From assembly GCA_007132315.1 (NCBI GenBank), contig SLOW01000066.1, positions 1-20,329 of the forward strand: 20,329 bases of DNA, given 5' to 3'. Every line of letters begins with the position of its first letter. Within the stretch, counting starts at the first letter, position 1. Below are positions 1 to 8,205 of the stretch, piece by piece. Source of the stretch: Opitutales bacterium (GTDB lineage Bacteria > Verrucomicrobiota > Verrucomicrobiia > Opitutales > T3Sed10-336). The translations under genes and the position numbers were made by a program. The notes beneath the pieces are model-generated. The model was given only the letters and a program-made list of their open reading frames with translations. It was not told where the DNA came from and searched no databases.

Positions 1-945
1 AAGGGCCGTCCGGCCAGCGCCGGCTGGTACAACACCGCAGCGTTCGAACAGGCCGCCCGCGCGGAGGGCCTTTACGCACGCAGTATCAACGGCGACGCGT
101 TTTCGGATGAAATCAAACGGCAGACCGTTGACCGAATACGAGAAGACCTGGGCTCGGTCGATCTCATCATCTACAGCCTGGCCTCCCCCCGGCGCGTACA
201 CCCGAAAACCGGCGAAACCCTTAAGTCGGTGCTCAAGCCGATCGGACAATCCTTTCGCGACAAAACCGTGGATGCCGACAAGGAAGTCGTCACCGAGGTC
301 GAGCTCGACCCCGCCTCCGACCAGGAAATTCGCGACACGGTGCGCGTGATGGGGGGTGAGGACTGGGAGCGTTGGATCGACGCGCTGGAATCCGGCGGGG
401 TCCTGGCTCCCGGGGCGACCACCACCGCCTACTCCTACATCGGCCCGGACGTGACCTGGCCCATCTACAGGAACGGCACCATCGGTCGGGCCAAGGCCGA
501 CCTGGAAGCAACCGCCGGACGTCTGGACGCCCGCCTCAAAGTCGAGCGCGGACGCGCTTTTGTCGCGGTCAACAAGGCCGTCGTCACCCAAGCCAGCTCG
601 GCCATTCCCGTGGTCCCGCTCTATATTTCCTTGCTCTTCCGGGTCATGAAGGGAAAAGGGGTGCATGAGGGGTGCATCGAGCAAATGCACCGGCTCCTGG
701 CCACCCAGATGTACAACGGGCGTGCGCTCCAGTTCGACGACCAGGGGCGGGTTCGGCTCGACGACCGGGAAATGCGCGAGGACATCCAAGCCGAAGTCTC
801 CCGGCGCTGGCCGGAAATCAGCACGGAAAATCTCCGCGAACTGACCGACATCGAAGGCTACAAGAATGAATTCCTGAAGCTATTCGGATTCGGACTCCCG
901 GGGGTGGACTACGAGGCGGACGTGGATCCCGACGTCCGCCTCTGA
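1..945 (+). CDS. fabV: FabV-type enoyl-ACP/trans-2-enoyl-CoA reductase, 5' end cut by window
   Basis: The frame is open from base 1, so the start codon and roughly the first 80-90 residues lie outside the window; 314 residues are visible and FabV is about 400 long. FabV reduces the trans-2 double bond of enoyl-ACP (or enoyl-CoA) with NAD(P)H in the last step of fatty-acid elongation, in the cytoplasm. Seen: the family block YSLASPRR (from visible residue 60), the TAYSYIGP block, and the catalytic Y-x8-K pair (Tyr156 and Lys165, visible numbering) that separates FabV from FabI (Y-x6-K). The N-terminal Rossmann glycine motif is not in view. It ends 24 bp from the convergent FKBP gene. FabV is known to be poorly inhibited by triclosan. 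Identification is firm; whether it acts on ACP or CoA substrates cannot be read here. Confidence 0.95.
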   Translation, partial: KGRPASAGWYNTAAFEQAARAEGLYARSINGDAFSDEIKRQTVDRIREDLGSVDLIIYSLASPRRVHPKTGETLKSVLKPIGQSFRDKTVDADKEVVTEVELDPASDQEIRDTVRVMGGEDWERWIDALESGGVLAPGATTTAYSYIGPDVTWPIYRNGTIGRAKADLEATAGRLDARLKVERGRAFVAVNKAVVTQASSAIPVVPLYISLLFRVMKGKGVHEGCIEQMHRLLATQMYNGRALQFDDQGRVRLDDREMREDIQAEVSRRWPEISTENLRELTDIEGYKNEFLKLFGFGLPGVDYEADVDPDVRL

Positions 946-969
946 AACGAATGTAAGCCGCTCAAACCA

Positions 970-1401
970 TCAGGTCGAGATCTCGACCAGCTTCATCTCG
1001 AAGGTCAGGTCCTGTCCCGCCAGGGGGTGATTGGCGTCGAGAAGCACGTTTTCCTCGTCCACCTCCGCGATCCGAACCGGAACCGGCTGTCCCTCGTTGG
1101 TCGTGACCTGGAGCGGCTGCCCCACCTCCGGCTCCATCCCTTCCGGCAGCTGGGAACGGGTCACCCGAAGCATCATCTCCTCGCGGCGGGGCCCGTAGGC
1201 CTTTTCGCTGGAGATGGTCTCGGTCTTGCTCTCACCCTCCTTCATTCCCAGAACGGCCTCCTCGAACCCCGGGATCACCTTCTGCTCTCCCAGCGTGAAC
1301 TCAAGCGGTCCGCGCTCCGTCGATTCGTCGAAAACCGCCCCGTCAGCGAGCGTGCCTTTGTAATGTACTTTCACATTATCCCCTTGTTTCGCTTCTTCCA
1401 T
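970..1401 (-). CDS. SlyD-like FKBP-type peptidyl-prolyl cis-trans isomerase
   Basis: This 143-residue cytoplasmic protein matches the SlyD/FkpB class: a chaperone that also speeds cis-trans isomerisation of X-Pro bonds. Seen: the FKBP start (VKVHYKGTLADG), the GxVFDES strand, IPGFEEAVLGMKEGE, then AYGPRREEMM. Next comes the insert-in-flap (IF) region at about residues 70-125, and the chain closes with NHPLAGQDLTFEMKLVEI, the typical return to the FKBP fold. The metal-binding His/Cys-rich tail of E. coli SlyD is absent. There is no signal peptide. The ATG at 1401 is preceded by AGGAA about 6 nt upstream, one of the better ribosome sites in this window. It is divergent from the response regulator gene and convergent with fabV. 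Confidence 0.93.
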   Translation of the reverse strand: MEEAKQGDNVKVHYKGTLADGAVFDESTERGPLEFTLGEQKVIPGFEEAVLGMKEGESKTETISSEKAYGPRREEMMLRVTRSQLPEGMEPEVGQPLQVTTNEGQPVPVRIAEVDEENVLLDANHPLAGQDLTFEMKLVEIST

Positions 1402-1560
1402 ATCGTCTTCCTTTCCAATTTCGGTGTGGCATTCGCCGTGCGACCCCGACGGGATCTCTCAGAATCGACGCAATTTACCCCTCCCCTCGGACGGACGCAA
1501 AGAAAAAGCCTTCCCCGGCCTCTCCCTCACCTCCCGACACACTGATCCTCCTATGTTCGT

Positions 1561-1577
1561 ATCAGGGAATCCCTGAT
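1561..1577. promoter_or_regulatory. Perfect 7-bp inverted repeat in the divergent FKBP/response-regulator spacer
   Basis: ATCAGGG and CCCTGAT flank a 3-base AAT centre, forming a 17-base symmetric site. It lies 38 bp before the response-regulator ATG in the 214-bp divergent spacer (1402-1615). A loose promoter-like pair, TTGCCG (1577-1582) and TACGAT (1600-1605) with a 17-bp spacer, starts at the palindrome's edge. An operator is plausible; a chance palindrome or small hairpin is the alternative. Nothing else was recognised in the spacer. Confidence 0.35.
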
Positions 1578-1615
1578 TGCCGACCCTGTCGTGAGGCATT
1601 ACGATCTTTGCCTAC

Positions 1616-2041
1616 ATGACAAACGCCACTCCCTGGGACGAGCGGGCGCCGCAACGGGCCTTGCTCGTCGATGATGACGCCGCGTTGCGAGGTCTGCTCA
1701 AAGTCCTGTTGGAACAAATGGGGTTCCAGCCGACCAACGCGCGCAACGGCGTGGAAGCACTCGGTATCCTGCGTAACAAAGGCGCGGGTGGTTTCGATAT
1801 CCTGATCACGGACATTCGCATGCCCGAAATGGGCGGAATCGAACTGGCCAGGAAAGCGCGCAACGAGTTCCCCGAGCTTCCGATTCTCTTCATTTCCGGA
1901 TACGCGCCTTCCATGAAGGAGGTGGAGAATGAATTGGACGAACGTTCCGATTTTCTGAAAAAACCCTTCGAGTTCACGGCCTTCGCCGACAAATTGGAAA
2001 AGCTCCTGAAGCGGACGGCCCCGGCCCGCGCCGGTCGCTGA
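1616..2041 (+). CDS. Single-domain response regulator (CheY-like receiver)
   Basis: This 141-residue protein is one receiver domain with no output domain. Seen: the acidic pocket DDD at residues 19-21, the phospho-acceptor Asp66 in ITDIRMPEMGG, the switch Ser94 in FISGYAP, and the conserved Lys116 in LKKPF. It probably takes phosphate from a histidine kinase encoded elsewhere; no kinase of that type is in the window. The receiver resembles those of hybrid sensor proteins (MPEMGGIEL, FISGY), so it could act in a phosphorelay. About 14 residues precede the domain. The ATG at 1616 has no clear Shine-Dalgarno sequence. It converges on ribF, 73 bp away. The partner and the process controlled are unknown. 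Confidence 0.9.
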   Translation: MTNATPWDERAPQRALLVDDDAALRGLLKVLLEQMGFQPTNARNGVEALGILRNKGAGGFDILITDIRMPEMGGIELARKARNEFPELPILFISGYAPSMKEVENELDERSDFLKKPFEFTAFADKLEKLLKRTAPARAGR

Positions 2042-2114
2042 ATCCAAGCGGGACCGCCCGATCGTAAGGGCGCGGCGAGCAATTCCCGCCACGGGAGGGG
2101 GATCCGGCCGCGGA

Positions 2115-3101
2115 CTACGTCCCAAACCGCACCACTGCGGCCGCACGGTCCCGGGCGATCTGCTCCTTCAATGTGTCCAACTCGCCGAAACGTTTCTCCG
2201 GTCTGAGGAAAAACAACCATTCCACAACCAACCGGTCGCCGGAAGCAAACGGACAACCGTCTTCTTCGAGCAGATGGACCTCGAGCACCGGATCGTCCGG
2301 AGTTTCGCGCGTCACCGTGGGCCGCACGCCGAAATTGGCCACCCCGCGGCGAGCTCTCTCCGCAACCGATCCGGTGGATCCGGCAGCGCGCCGTTCGTCG
2401 GCAGGGGACACCCTGACGCCGTAAACGCCGTACTGCGGCCGCAAATCGCCGTTCCAGGGCAGATTCAACGTGGGATACCCGATCTCCCGCCCCAACCCGC
2501 GCCCGGACCGCACTTCCCCTTCCGTCACATACCCGTAGCCGAGCAAACGGTTCGCCTCCTCGAGTTCTCCGCCGGTCAGCAACTCCCGGATCCGGCTGCT
2601 GCTGACCGGCTCGCCGTTGAAATGCAAACGGGGCATGCTCACGACGTTCACCCCCTGCCGGCGCGCCGTCTCCACCAGCAGGCTCACGTCGCCCTTGCGC
2701 CCCCGGCCGAAGCGCCAGTTCTCACCGACGTAAATCGCCTCGAGCCCGGGCAGCCGCTCCAGAAGGTAAGAGACGAACTCTTCAGCCGGCACGCGGGCAA
2801 AATCGCCATCGAAAGGTTGCTCGATCACCAACTCGGCGCCGAGTTCGAAAAACATACGCGTCTTGGCCGCCGGGTCCATGATCAGGCGGGTGGGGTCCTC
2901 CGGCCGAAAGAACGCACTCGGATGGGGCCAGAAGGTCAGAACCCCGGCCACCGCTTCCCGGGAACGCGCGGAATGGACCGCCGATTCAATCACACTCTGG
3001 TGCCCCAGATGCACGCCGTCGAACATGCCGATTGCCAGATGCAACCGCCGGTTTCCGAGGTCGATGCCGTCGAGCGATTGAACTTTGGCCGGAAACTTCA
3101 C
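2115..3101 (-). CDS. ribF: Bifunctional riboflavin kinase / FAD synthetase RibF
   Basis: RibF phosphorylates riboflavin to FMN and adenylylates FMN to FAD in the cytoplasm. The N-terminal FMN adenylyltransferase domain shows GMFDGVHLGHQ at residues 25-35 (the HxGH nucleotidyl-transferase signature), later YVGENWRFG and SSSRIRELL. The C-terminal flavokinase domain, from about residue 190, shows GRGLGREIGYPTLNL (ATP/flavin loop) and YGVYGVRV. The frame is open 51 codons further upstream, but that part is proline-rich and lies over truB. I chose the GTG at 3101 because it forms a GTGA overlap with the truB stop and yields a normal 328-residue protein. Last gene of the nusA-infB cluster; translation is probably coupled to truB. 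Confidence 0.95.
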   Translation of the reverse strand: MKFPAKVQSLDGIDLGNRRLHLAIGMFDGVHLGHQSVIESAVHSARSREAVAGVLTFWPHPSAFFRPEDPTRLIMDPAAKTRMFFELGAELVIEQPFDGDFARVPAEEFVSYLLERLPGLEAIYVGENWRFGRGRKGDVSLLVETARRQGVNVVSMPRLHFNGEPVSSSRIRELLTGGELEEANRLLGYGYVTEGEVRSGRGLGREIGYPTLNLPWNGDLRPQYGVYGVRVSPADERRAAGSTGSVAERARRGVANFGVRPTVTRETPDDPVLEVHLLEEDGCPFASGDRLVVEWLFFLRPEKRFGELDTLKEQIARDRAAAVVRFGT

Positions 3102-3823
3102 AGGGCCCGCGCCGGTAACGAGTCGCGCACCGACAACAGGCGCCGGCCGATTTCGGTGGAACTCAGCGATTCGATTTCCTCCAGGGGCAGAGCCGCCCCC
3201 AGCGTGAAGTCCCCCACCCGGAAGCGCCGGAGGGCGGAAAGGTGGCCGCCACAACCGACCCGCGCTCCGAAATCGTGGGCGAGCGTGCGGACGTAAAAAC
3301 CCTTGGACGCCGCCACCTGAAACTCAACTTCCGGCAGCGCCAGGCGCACCAGTTCGAAACGGGAGACCCGGATGAACCGAGGCTCCCGAACGACCTCCCG
3401 GCCCTTGCGCGCCATTTTATAGAGCGGCACGCCACCCTGCTTGATGGCGGAATGCATCGGAGGCGTCTGGTACTGATCGCCCAGGAACGAAGCCATGTGT
3501 TCCCGGACCGCCTCCTCGTCCAGCTCCGGCACGGGACTCTCCATCATCACCTCGCCCTCGGCGTCCTGGGTGTTGGTCGTTTGTCCCAGACGGATGGTGC
3601 CTTCGTACTCTTTGTCGAGGCTGATGAGAAACTGAGACGCCTTGGTCGCCCGTCCCACCAGCAACAGCAACAATCCGGTCGCCATGGGATCCAGCGTTCC
3701 GGCGTGTCCGATCCGTTTCATTCCGAGCTTGCGTCGCAACCGGGAAACCATGTCGTGTGACGTGATGCCCCGGGGTTTGTCCACCACGAGAATGCCCTCC
3801 ATCTCTTTGTTCTCCGTCATCAT
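3098..3823 (-). CDS. truB: tRNA pseudouridine-55 synthase TruB
   Basis: TruB makes pseudouridine 55 in the T-loop of tRNAs and also aids tRNA folding. Seen: LVVDKPRGITSH near residues 12-23, then the catalytic block GHAGTLDPMATG with catalytic Asp45, later QTPPMHSAIKQGGVPLY and KGFYVRTLAHDFG. At 241 residues it is shorter than E. coli TruB (about 314) and lacks a recognisable PUA domain; short forms are common in other phyla. The start at 3823 gives an ATGA overlap with the nrnA stop. A second ATG follows immediately, and Met8 (just before EGILVVDKP) is another possible start, so the exact N-terminus is open by a few residues. Confidence 0.96.
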   Translation of the reverse strand: MMTENKEMEGILVVDKPRGITSHDMVSRLRRKLGMKRIGHAGTLDPMATGLLLLLVGRATKASQFLISLDKEYEGTIRLGQTTNTQDAEGEVMMESPVPELDEEAVREHMASFLGDQYQTPPMHSAIKQGGVPLYKMARKGREVVREPRFIRVSRFELVRLALPEVEFQVAASKGFYVRTLAHDFGARVGCGGHLSALRRFRVGDFTLGAALPLEEIESLSSTEIGRRLLSVRDSLPARAL

Positions 3824-4830
3824 AACGATCGTTCCGCAGCCGGAGCGGCATCCACGTCCGTGAAATGCTTCCGCAATGCCTCCAAAAACCGCGGGTAAAA
3901 CGCGTCCATGGCTTCGGTCGCCGTAAATCCGGCCGCGCAGGCATGGCCGCCGCCGTTGAAACGCGCGGCCAGATCGTTCACCCGAAAGCGCGGCTCCTTC
4001 GCCCGCAGGCTGCCTTTGACCTCGGCACCCCGGTCCTCGAGGATCACGCCGACGTCCACGCCGTTAATCGAGCGGGCGTAATCGACCAGCCCTTCCGTGT
4101 CCTCCACGCCGGCCCCGGTGCGCTCGAACACATCCCGTGGCAGCGCGCCGATGCACACACGTCCGTCGCACTCCCGGCGCAGGCTGGAAAGGTAGGCTTC
4201 CAGGAGCCGCAGCTTGCCCATGGTCTCCTGTTCGTAGAGGTAATTGCTGGCCATGGCCGGATCGGCGCCGAGCTCCACCAAGCGGCCGCAGATTTCAAAG
4301 ACGCGGCGCGAAGTGGACGGAAAGCGAAACTGCCCCGTGTCGGTCGCGATTCCCACGAAGAGCCCCTGGGCGGCGACCGCGTCCACCTCGAAACCCAGGT
4401 CGAAAAACACCCCCCCGAGAATCTCGGCCGTCGCGGCCGAGCCGGAGTCCACGAAATTGTACCGGGCGTAATGGGTATTGGATACATGGTGATCGACGTT
4501 GCCATCGAACGCCGCCCCGAGCGCACCGATCCGTTTACCCGGCCGGTCCGGGTCGGCACAATCCACGCAGATGCGGACCAGGTCCCCGCAAAGCCATTCG
4601 TCCGGCGCGCGAAAGGTTTCGTCACCGGACACAAACGCCAGCCGGCGGGGGATCGGATCCTCGTTGACGCATACCGCCTCGATGCCCCGCGCCCCGAGGA
4701 CCCGCGCGAGCGCCACCTGCGATCCAATGCAGTCTCCATCCGGACGGGCGTGTCCGATCACCGCGACGGTCTTTCCCGGCAAGGTATCAACGAACGCTCC
4801 GAAAGCGGGTGACAGGTTGGGGAAATACAT
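3820..4830 (-). CDS. nrnA: DHH/DHHA1 phosphoesterase, NrnA-type oligoribonuclease/pAp phosphatase
   Basis: The family degrades nano-RNAs (2-5 nt) and dephosphorylates 3'-phosphoadenosine 5'-phosphate using Mn2+. Seen over 336 residues: GHARPDGDCIGSQ (DxD metal ligands Asp31 and Asp33), CVDCADP near residue 90, VDHH at about 113 (the DHH signature), GIATDTGQF (a further metal Asp), and the DHHA1 substrate loop GGGHACAAGF near residue 293. It sits in the position commonly held by a DHH protein between rbfA and truB. It starts 11 bp after the rbfA stop and its own stop overlaps the truB ATG. Substrate choice (nano-RNA, pAp or cyclic-dinucleotide products) cannot be decided from sequence. Confidence 0.92.
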   Translation of the reverse strand: MYFPNLSPAFGAFVDTLPGKTVAVIGHARPDGDCIGSQVALARVLGARGIEAVCVNEDPIPRRLAFVSGDETFRAPDEWLCGDLVRICVDCADPDRPGKRIGALGAAFDGNVDHHVSNTHYARYNFVDSGSAATAEILGGVFFDLGFEVDAVAAQGLFVGIATDTGQFRFPSTSRRVFEICGRLVELGADPAMASNYLYEQETMGKLRLLEAYLSSLRRECDGRVCIGALPRDVFERTGAGVEDTEGLVDYARSINGVDVGVILEDRGAEVKGSLRAKEPRFRVNDLAARFNGGGHACAAGFTATEAMDAFYPRFLEALRKHFTDVDAAPAAERSL

Positions 4831-4841
4831 GTGGCCGGCAG

Positions 4842-5192
4842 TTACTTGCCCTCGTCCTCCTCTTCGAGCTCGTCCAGGATTTCGATTAAATTCATGCCGC
4901 GTTCGATCGCGCTGTCGTGGCGAAACACCAGGTGGGGCAGATACTTGAGTACGACCCGCTTGCCCAGATAATGCCGGATTTCCCGCCGCTTTCCGTCGAG
5001 CCAGAGTTGCGCCTCCCGGACCCGCGCCTCGTCGCCGAGTACCGAGAAAAATACCCGGGCGTTCCGCAGATCGGACGAGACCTCCACATCAATAATCGTT
5101 ATCCGGACCGCTTCACTCCGGAAGCGGGTGTGCAGAATGTCGCTGATCTCGCGTTTGATCAGTTCGTTGACTCTGACGCCGCGCTGGCTCAT
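4842..5192 (-). CDS. rbfA: 30S ribosome-binding factor A
   Basis: RbfA is a small KH-fold factor that binds the 30S subunit during late 16S rRNA maturation and supports growth in the cold. This protein has 116 residues. Seen: RVNELIKREISDIL at the N-terminus, then VEVSSDLRNARVFFSVLGDE (the KH-like centre), KRVVLKYLPHLVFRHDSAIERGMNL, and a Glu-rich tail. The frame stays open 76 codons upstream to 5420, but that part is unlike RbfA and overlaps a palindromic spacer, so I placed the start at the ATG at 5192 (MSQRGVRV). No Shine-Dalgarno sequence is visible. It lies 505 bp after infB, an unusually long gap for this operon. Confidence 0.92.
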   Translation of the reverse strand: MSQRGVRVNELIKREISDILHTRFRSEAVRITIIDVEVSSDLRNARVFFSVLGDEARVREAQLWLDGKRREIRHYLGKRVVLKYLPHLVFRHDSAIERGMNLIEILDELEEEDEGK

Positions 5193-5697
5193 GGCATTCG
5201 AGTCGGCGACGCGGGCCGGTGCATTGTTCGAACCGAGAGTCTGTCGGACTTCGGTGAGAGACTCCCAAAAGAGCAAATATCCCGACAAAAAGCTGGGGGA
5301 TTTGTGAAGATAAACCAAGGATTCGGAGAAACTTGGTCGCCATTCGAGCCCAAAGGAATCTTTGTATACGCTTTCATGAGTCTCATTCTTCCCTATACCA
5401 CTCTCTCGTCGTGATACCATGAGCAGCCTCGGTTATTCGCGAAACCCGGAAGTGATGTAGCGCAAGGCGCGACCCGTACCGAGCCGAAGGCGACATGCCG
5501 CCATCCGCTTGGGCGTCCCCGGCAAGCCGTGGATGACCAAGCGGATTGCAGGGTCGCAACCCCGCGATTCGCGCTTGTGGGTGAGAGGATTGCGCAAAAT
5601 ACCGGACGCCGGAAACCTTTCGAACGGGGCTTAAGCATAACAAATACATAGAAAAAACCTTAAGCTGCTCTTTGCACAATCCGGTGAATAATTCGGG
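5193..5697. other. 505-bp non-coding spacer between infB and rbfA, palindrome-rich
   Basis: No convincing gene: the frames open here (on minus, 5393-5679 and the upward extension of rbfA) give protein text unlike any family I know. The segment about 5440-5622 is dense in inverted repeats and GC-rich; the flanks 5193-5400 and 5623-5697 are more AT-rich. The rough ends of the dense part resemble each other in inverse orientation: CGAAACCCGG near 5440 against the complement of CCGGAAACCTTTCG near 5609-5622. This fits a REP- or MITE-like repeat landed inside the operon, or a structured leader of rbfA. No promoter for rbfA could be identified with confidence. Confidence 0.6.
5469..5557. repeat. 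Nested inverted repeat (long hairpin)
   Basis: An outer pair, GCGACCC (5469-5475) and GGGTCGC (5551-5557), encloses a perfect 10-bp inner pair, ATCCGCTTGG (5503-5512) and CCAAGCGGAT (5537-5546). Between the arms lies GGCG...CGCC, another short pair. Both arm sets match without mismatches. No T-run follows on either strand, so it does not look like an intrinsic terminator. The layout is typical of repetitive extragenic palindromes. Confidence 0.6.
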
Positions 5698-8133
5698 CTA
5701 GAGCGTGGCGCGTTTTTCCTGCACCTGGTAACACTCGATCACATCACCCTCCTGGAAGCTCTTGAGTCTGTCCAGCCCAATACCGCATTCGAGCCCGGCA
5801 CGAACTTCGGTGGCGTCTTCCTTGAACCGCTTGAGCGTATTGATGCGCGTTTCGGCGACCGGTTCGCCGCCGCGCATGACACGGGCCCGGGCCCCCCGGG
5901 CGATCTTCCCCTCGGTGACCAGACAGCCGGCGATGAACGTCTTGGCGACCGGGAAGATCTGGCGGACCTCGGCGGCTCCAAGCTTGCTCTCGATCAGTTC
6001 CGGATCAAGCATGCCGGCCATGATCTCCTTCACTTGGTCCACCAGTTGGTAAATGATGTTGTACTGGTAGATCGGCACGCCGTGATGCTTCGCGAACTTG
6101 GTCACGCCGGGCTCCATCTTGACGTTGAAACCGATGATCGCGGCTTCGGCCGTGCTCGCCATGAGGACATCGTTGCGGCTGATCGGCCCCACACCGCCCT
6201 GCAGGATCTGCAAATCCACCTTCTCACTTTCCACGCCCTGAAGCAGCCCGCTCACCGCTTCGAGCGATCCCTGGACGTCGCACCGGAGCACAACGCGGAA
6301 GGTCTTTTTGCGGTTGCTTTCGATCACATCGAACAGATTTTCGAGGGTGCGCGGCTGCGGCCCACCGTCCTCGGGGGCCCCCGCCTCGCGCCGGGATTCC
6401 TCCTCGGAATCCTCCACCAGGCGCCGGGCTTCGCGTTCGTTCTTGACCGCCTTGAACGTCGCCCCGACTTCGGGGGCGTCGGTCCACCCGATCACCTGCA
6501 CGGGCGTTGACGGCGGCGCTTTCTTGACCGTCTTGCCCTCGTCGTCGAACATCGCGCGAACCTTGGCGTAGCTCGTTCCGCAGACCACCGTGTCGCCGGT
6601 TTTCAGTGTCCCGTGCTGGACGATCACCGTGGCCGACGCGCCCCGTCCGACCTCGATGCGGGACTCGATGATCAAACCTTCCGGTTTGCGCTGAGGATTG
6701 GCCTTGAGCTCCAGGATTTCGGACTGCAGCACGATCATTTCCAGCAGGTGGTCGATCCCCTCCCCTTTGATGGCCGATATCGGCGAGACGATCGTTTCGC
6801 CGCCCAAGTCCTCCGGCGGTATCCCGCGTTCCTGCATCTGACGTTTGACCCGGTCGAGATCCGCCCCCTTCGTGTCCATCTTGTTGACGGCGACGATAAT
6901 GGGTACGGCCGCGGCCTGGGCGTGCTTGAGGGCCTCGTCGGTCTGCGGCATGAAGCCGTCGTCCGCTGCGACAACCAGCACGGCAATGTCGGTCAGGTCG
7001 GCGCCGCGGGCGCGCATCTTGGTGAACGCCGCGTGACCTGGCGTATCCAGGAAAGTGATATGCTGTTTGTTGACTTCGATCTGGTAAGCGCCGATGTGCT
7101 GGGTGATGCCGCCCTCTTCCCCGCCGGCAACATCCTTCTTGCGAATCTTGTCCAACAGCGTGGTTTTCCCGTGATCGACGTGCCCGAGGATGCAGACCAC
7201 AGGCGGGCGCGCCTCCAGGAATTTGCTTTCATCGACCTCCTCGACCTCCTCCGGGCGGGCCGCCTTCCCGCCGGGTGCCGCGGCGGCCTTGCGGTGTTTG
7301 ACATCGAGCAGGTAGCCGTGCTTGCCGGCCACGTCCTGGGCGACGTTTTCGTCGATCACCTGGTTCATGGAGGCGAAAATATTCATCTCCATCAGCTCGG
7401 AGATGAGGCGGAACGGCTTGATGCCCAATTGCTCCGCAAAGTCACGCACCACGATGGGGGGCTTGACGTGGAGGATCCGGAGTTCCTCTTCGGCCGGCTT
7501 CTCCTCCGATTCAGCGGCGGGTTGCTCTTCGGCGTCCGACGGCGTTTTCGGCGGCGTCTCGCCCGCGGCCGGGGTCGGTGGGCGCGCTCCGGGGAATGCC
7601 GGCGGAGACGAGGACGGCGGCGCCCCCAGCGGACGCGGTCCGACGGAGCGCTGGGAAGGCGCGGGCGGGGGCGGCGCCGGGCGGGGCTGAGACGGCTGGG
7701 CCGGTTGGGGCGCCCGGGATTGCGGCGCGGGCGCGGGACGCGGCGTGCCGCGTTTGTCTTCCTCGCGCTCCTCCCGTTCGCGACGAACGTCATCGGCGGA
7801 TTTTACAAAAACGCCCGGCGGCAGGCCGGAATTGTTTCTGGCGGGCGCGGGCGGATCCTCGGGTTTCTGCCGCTCTTCGGCCGCCGGTTCCCGCTCGGGA
7901 CCGGTTTCCTCCGCGGCGGATTCGGCCGCAGGCTCATTCGGGGCCGCTTCGGACTGCTGGACCGAATCCCCGGCGCTGGCACCGCCGAGCTCCTCGATCA
8001 GAGATTCCGCGGAAATATTGTCGATGGAACTGGACGCGCTAGTGACGTTGAAACCTCGTTCGGTAAGGAGAGCGATCAATTCTTTATTCGCTACGCCGGT
8101 CTTCTTGGAAATTTGGTGTATTCGTACGCTCAT
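5698..8133 (-). CDS. infB: Translation initiation factor IF-2
   Basis: IF-2 is the GTPase that brings fMet-tRNA to the 30S subunit and promotes 50S joining. It has 811 residues. The N-terminal IF2_N module (RIHQISKKTGVANKELI) is at residues 4-50. A low-complexity Pro/Ala/Glu linker spans about 55-220, and a second IF2_N-like module (VRDFAEQLGIKPFRLISEL) lies near 230-290. The G domain follows from about 312: G1 GHVDHGKTT near 316-324, GGITQHIG, DTPGH near 362, NKMD near 415 and SAIKG near 452. Domains II-IV complete the protein, including the C-terminal fMet-tRNA part. It starts 72 bp after nusA; no Shine-Dalgarno sequence is visible. Confidence 0.98.
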   Translation of the reverse strand: MSVRIHQISKKTGVANKELIALLTERGFNVTSASSSIDNISAESLIEELGGASAGDSVQQSEAAPNEPAAESAAEETGPEREPAAEERQKPEDPPAPARNNSGLPPGVFVKSADDVRREREEREEDKRGTPRPAPAPQSRAPQPAQPSQPRPAPPPPAPSQRSVGPRPLGAPPSSSPPAFPGARPPTPAAGETPPKTPSDAEEQPAAESEEKPAEEELRILHVKPPIVVRDFAEQLGIKPFRLISELMEMNIFASMNQVIDENVAQDVAGKHGYLLDVKHRKAAAAPGGKAARPEEVEEVDESKFLEARPPVVCILGHVDHGKTTLLDKIRKKDVAGGEEGGITQHIGAYQIEVNKQHITFLDTPGHAAFTKMRARGADLTDIAVLVVAADDGFMPQTDEALKHAQAAAVPIIVAVNKMDTKGADLDRVKRQMQERGIPPEDLGGETIVSPISAIKGEGIDHLLEMIVLQSEILELKANPQRKPEGLIIESRIEVGRGASATVIVQHGTLKTGDTVVCGTSYAKVRAMFDDEGKTVKKAPPSTPVQVIGWTDAPEVGATFKAVKNEREARRLVEDSEEESRREAGAPEDGGPQPRTLENLFDVIESNRKKTFRVVLRCDVQGSLEAVSGLLQGVESEKVDLQILQGGVGPISRNDVLMASTAEAAIIGFNVKMEPGVTKFAKHHGVPIYQYNIIYQLVDQVKEIMAGMLDPELIESKLGAAEVRQIFPVAKTFIAGCLVTEGKIARGARARVMRGGEPVAETRINTLKRFKEDATEVRAGLECGIGLDRLKSFQEGDVIECYQVQEKRATL

Positions 8134-8205
8134 CAGTTACAATGGAATATCGCTCTTCAGGGACTCGGAAGGCACGCGCCGTATCCGTCCCGGAAAGCAC
8201 GGAGA

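Noticed and set aside
2042..2114. Terminator between the convergent response regulator and ribF genes (CGCCC/GGGCG stem)
   Set aside because: Only a 5-bp stem with an 8-base loop and no T-run on either strand.
3102..3254. Extension of ribF 51 codons upstream of 3101
   Set aside because: It overlaps truB deeply, is Pro/Gly-rich and unlike RibF N-termini; the GTG at 3101 gives the normal length and a GTGA overlap.
5193..5420. Extension of rbfA by 76 codons to an ATG at 5420
   Set aside because: The added residues are unlike RbfA, which normally begins close to the RVNELIKRE helix; they also run into the palindromic spacer.
5629..5666. GCTTAAG / CTTAAGC pair after infB as an intrinsic terminator
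   Set aside because: The arms are AT-rich and 24 bases apart, and the T-run lies inside the loop rather than after the stem on the minus strand.
5383..5679. Minus-strand open frames (81-98 codons) in the infB-rbfA spacer as genes or a transposase remnant
   Set aside because: No transposase or other family motif is visible, and the coding text overlaps inverted repeats; a non-coding repeat is a better reading.
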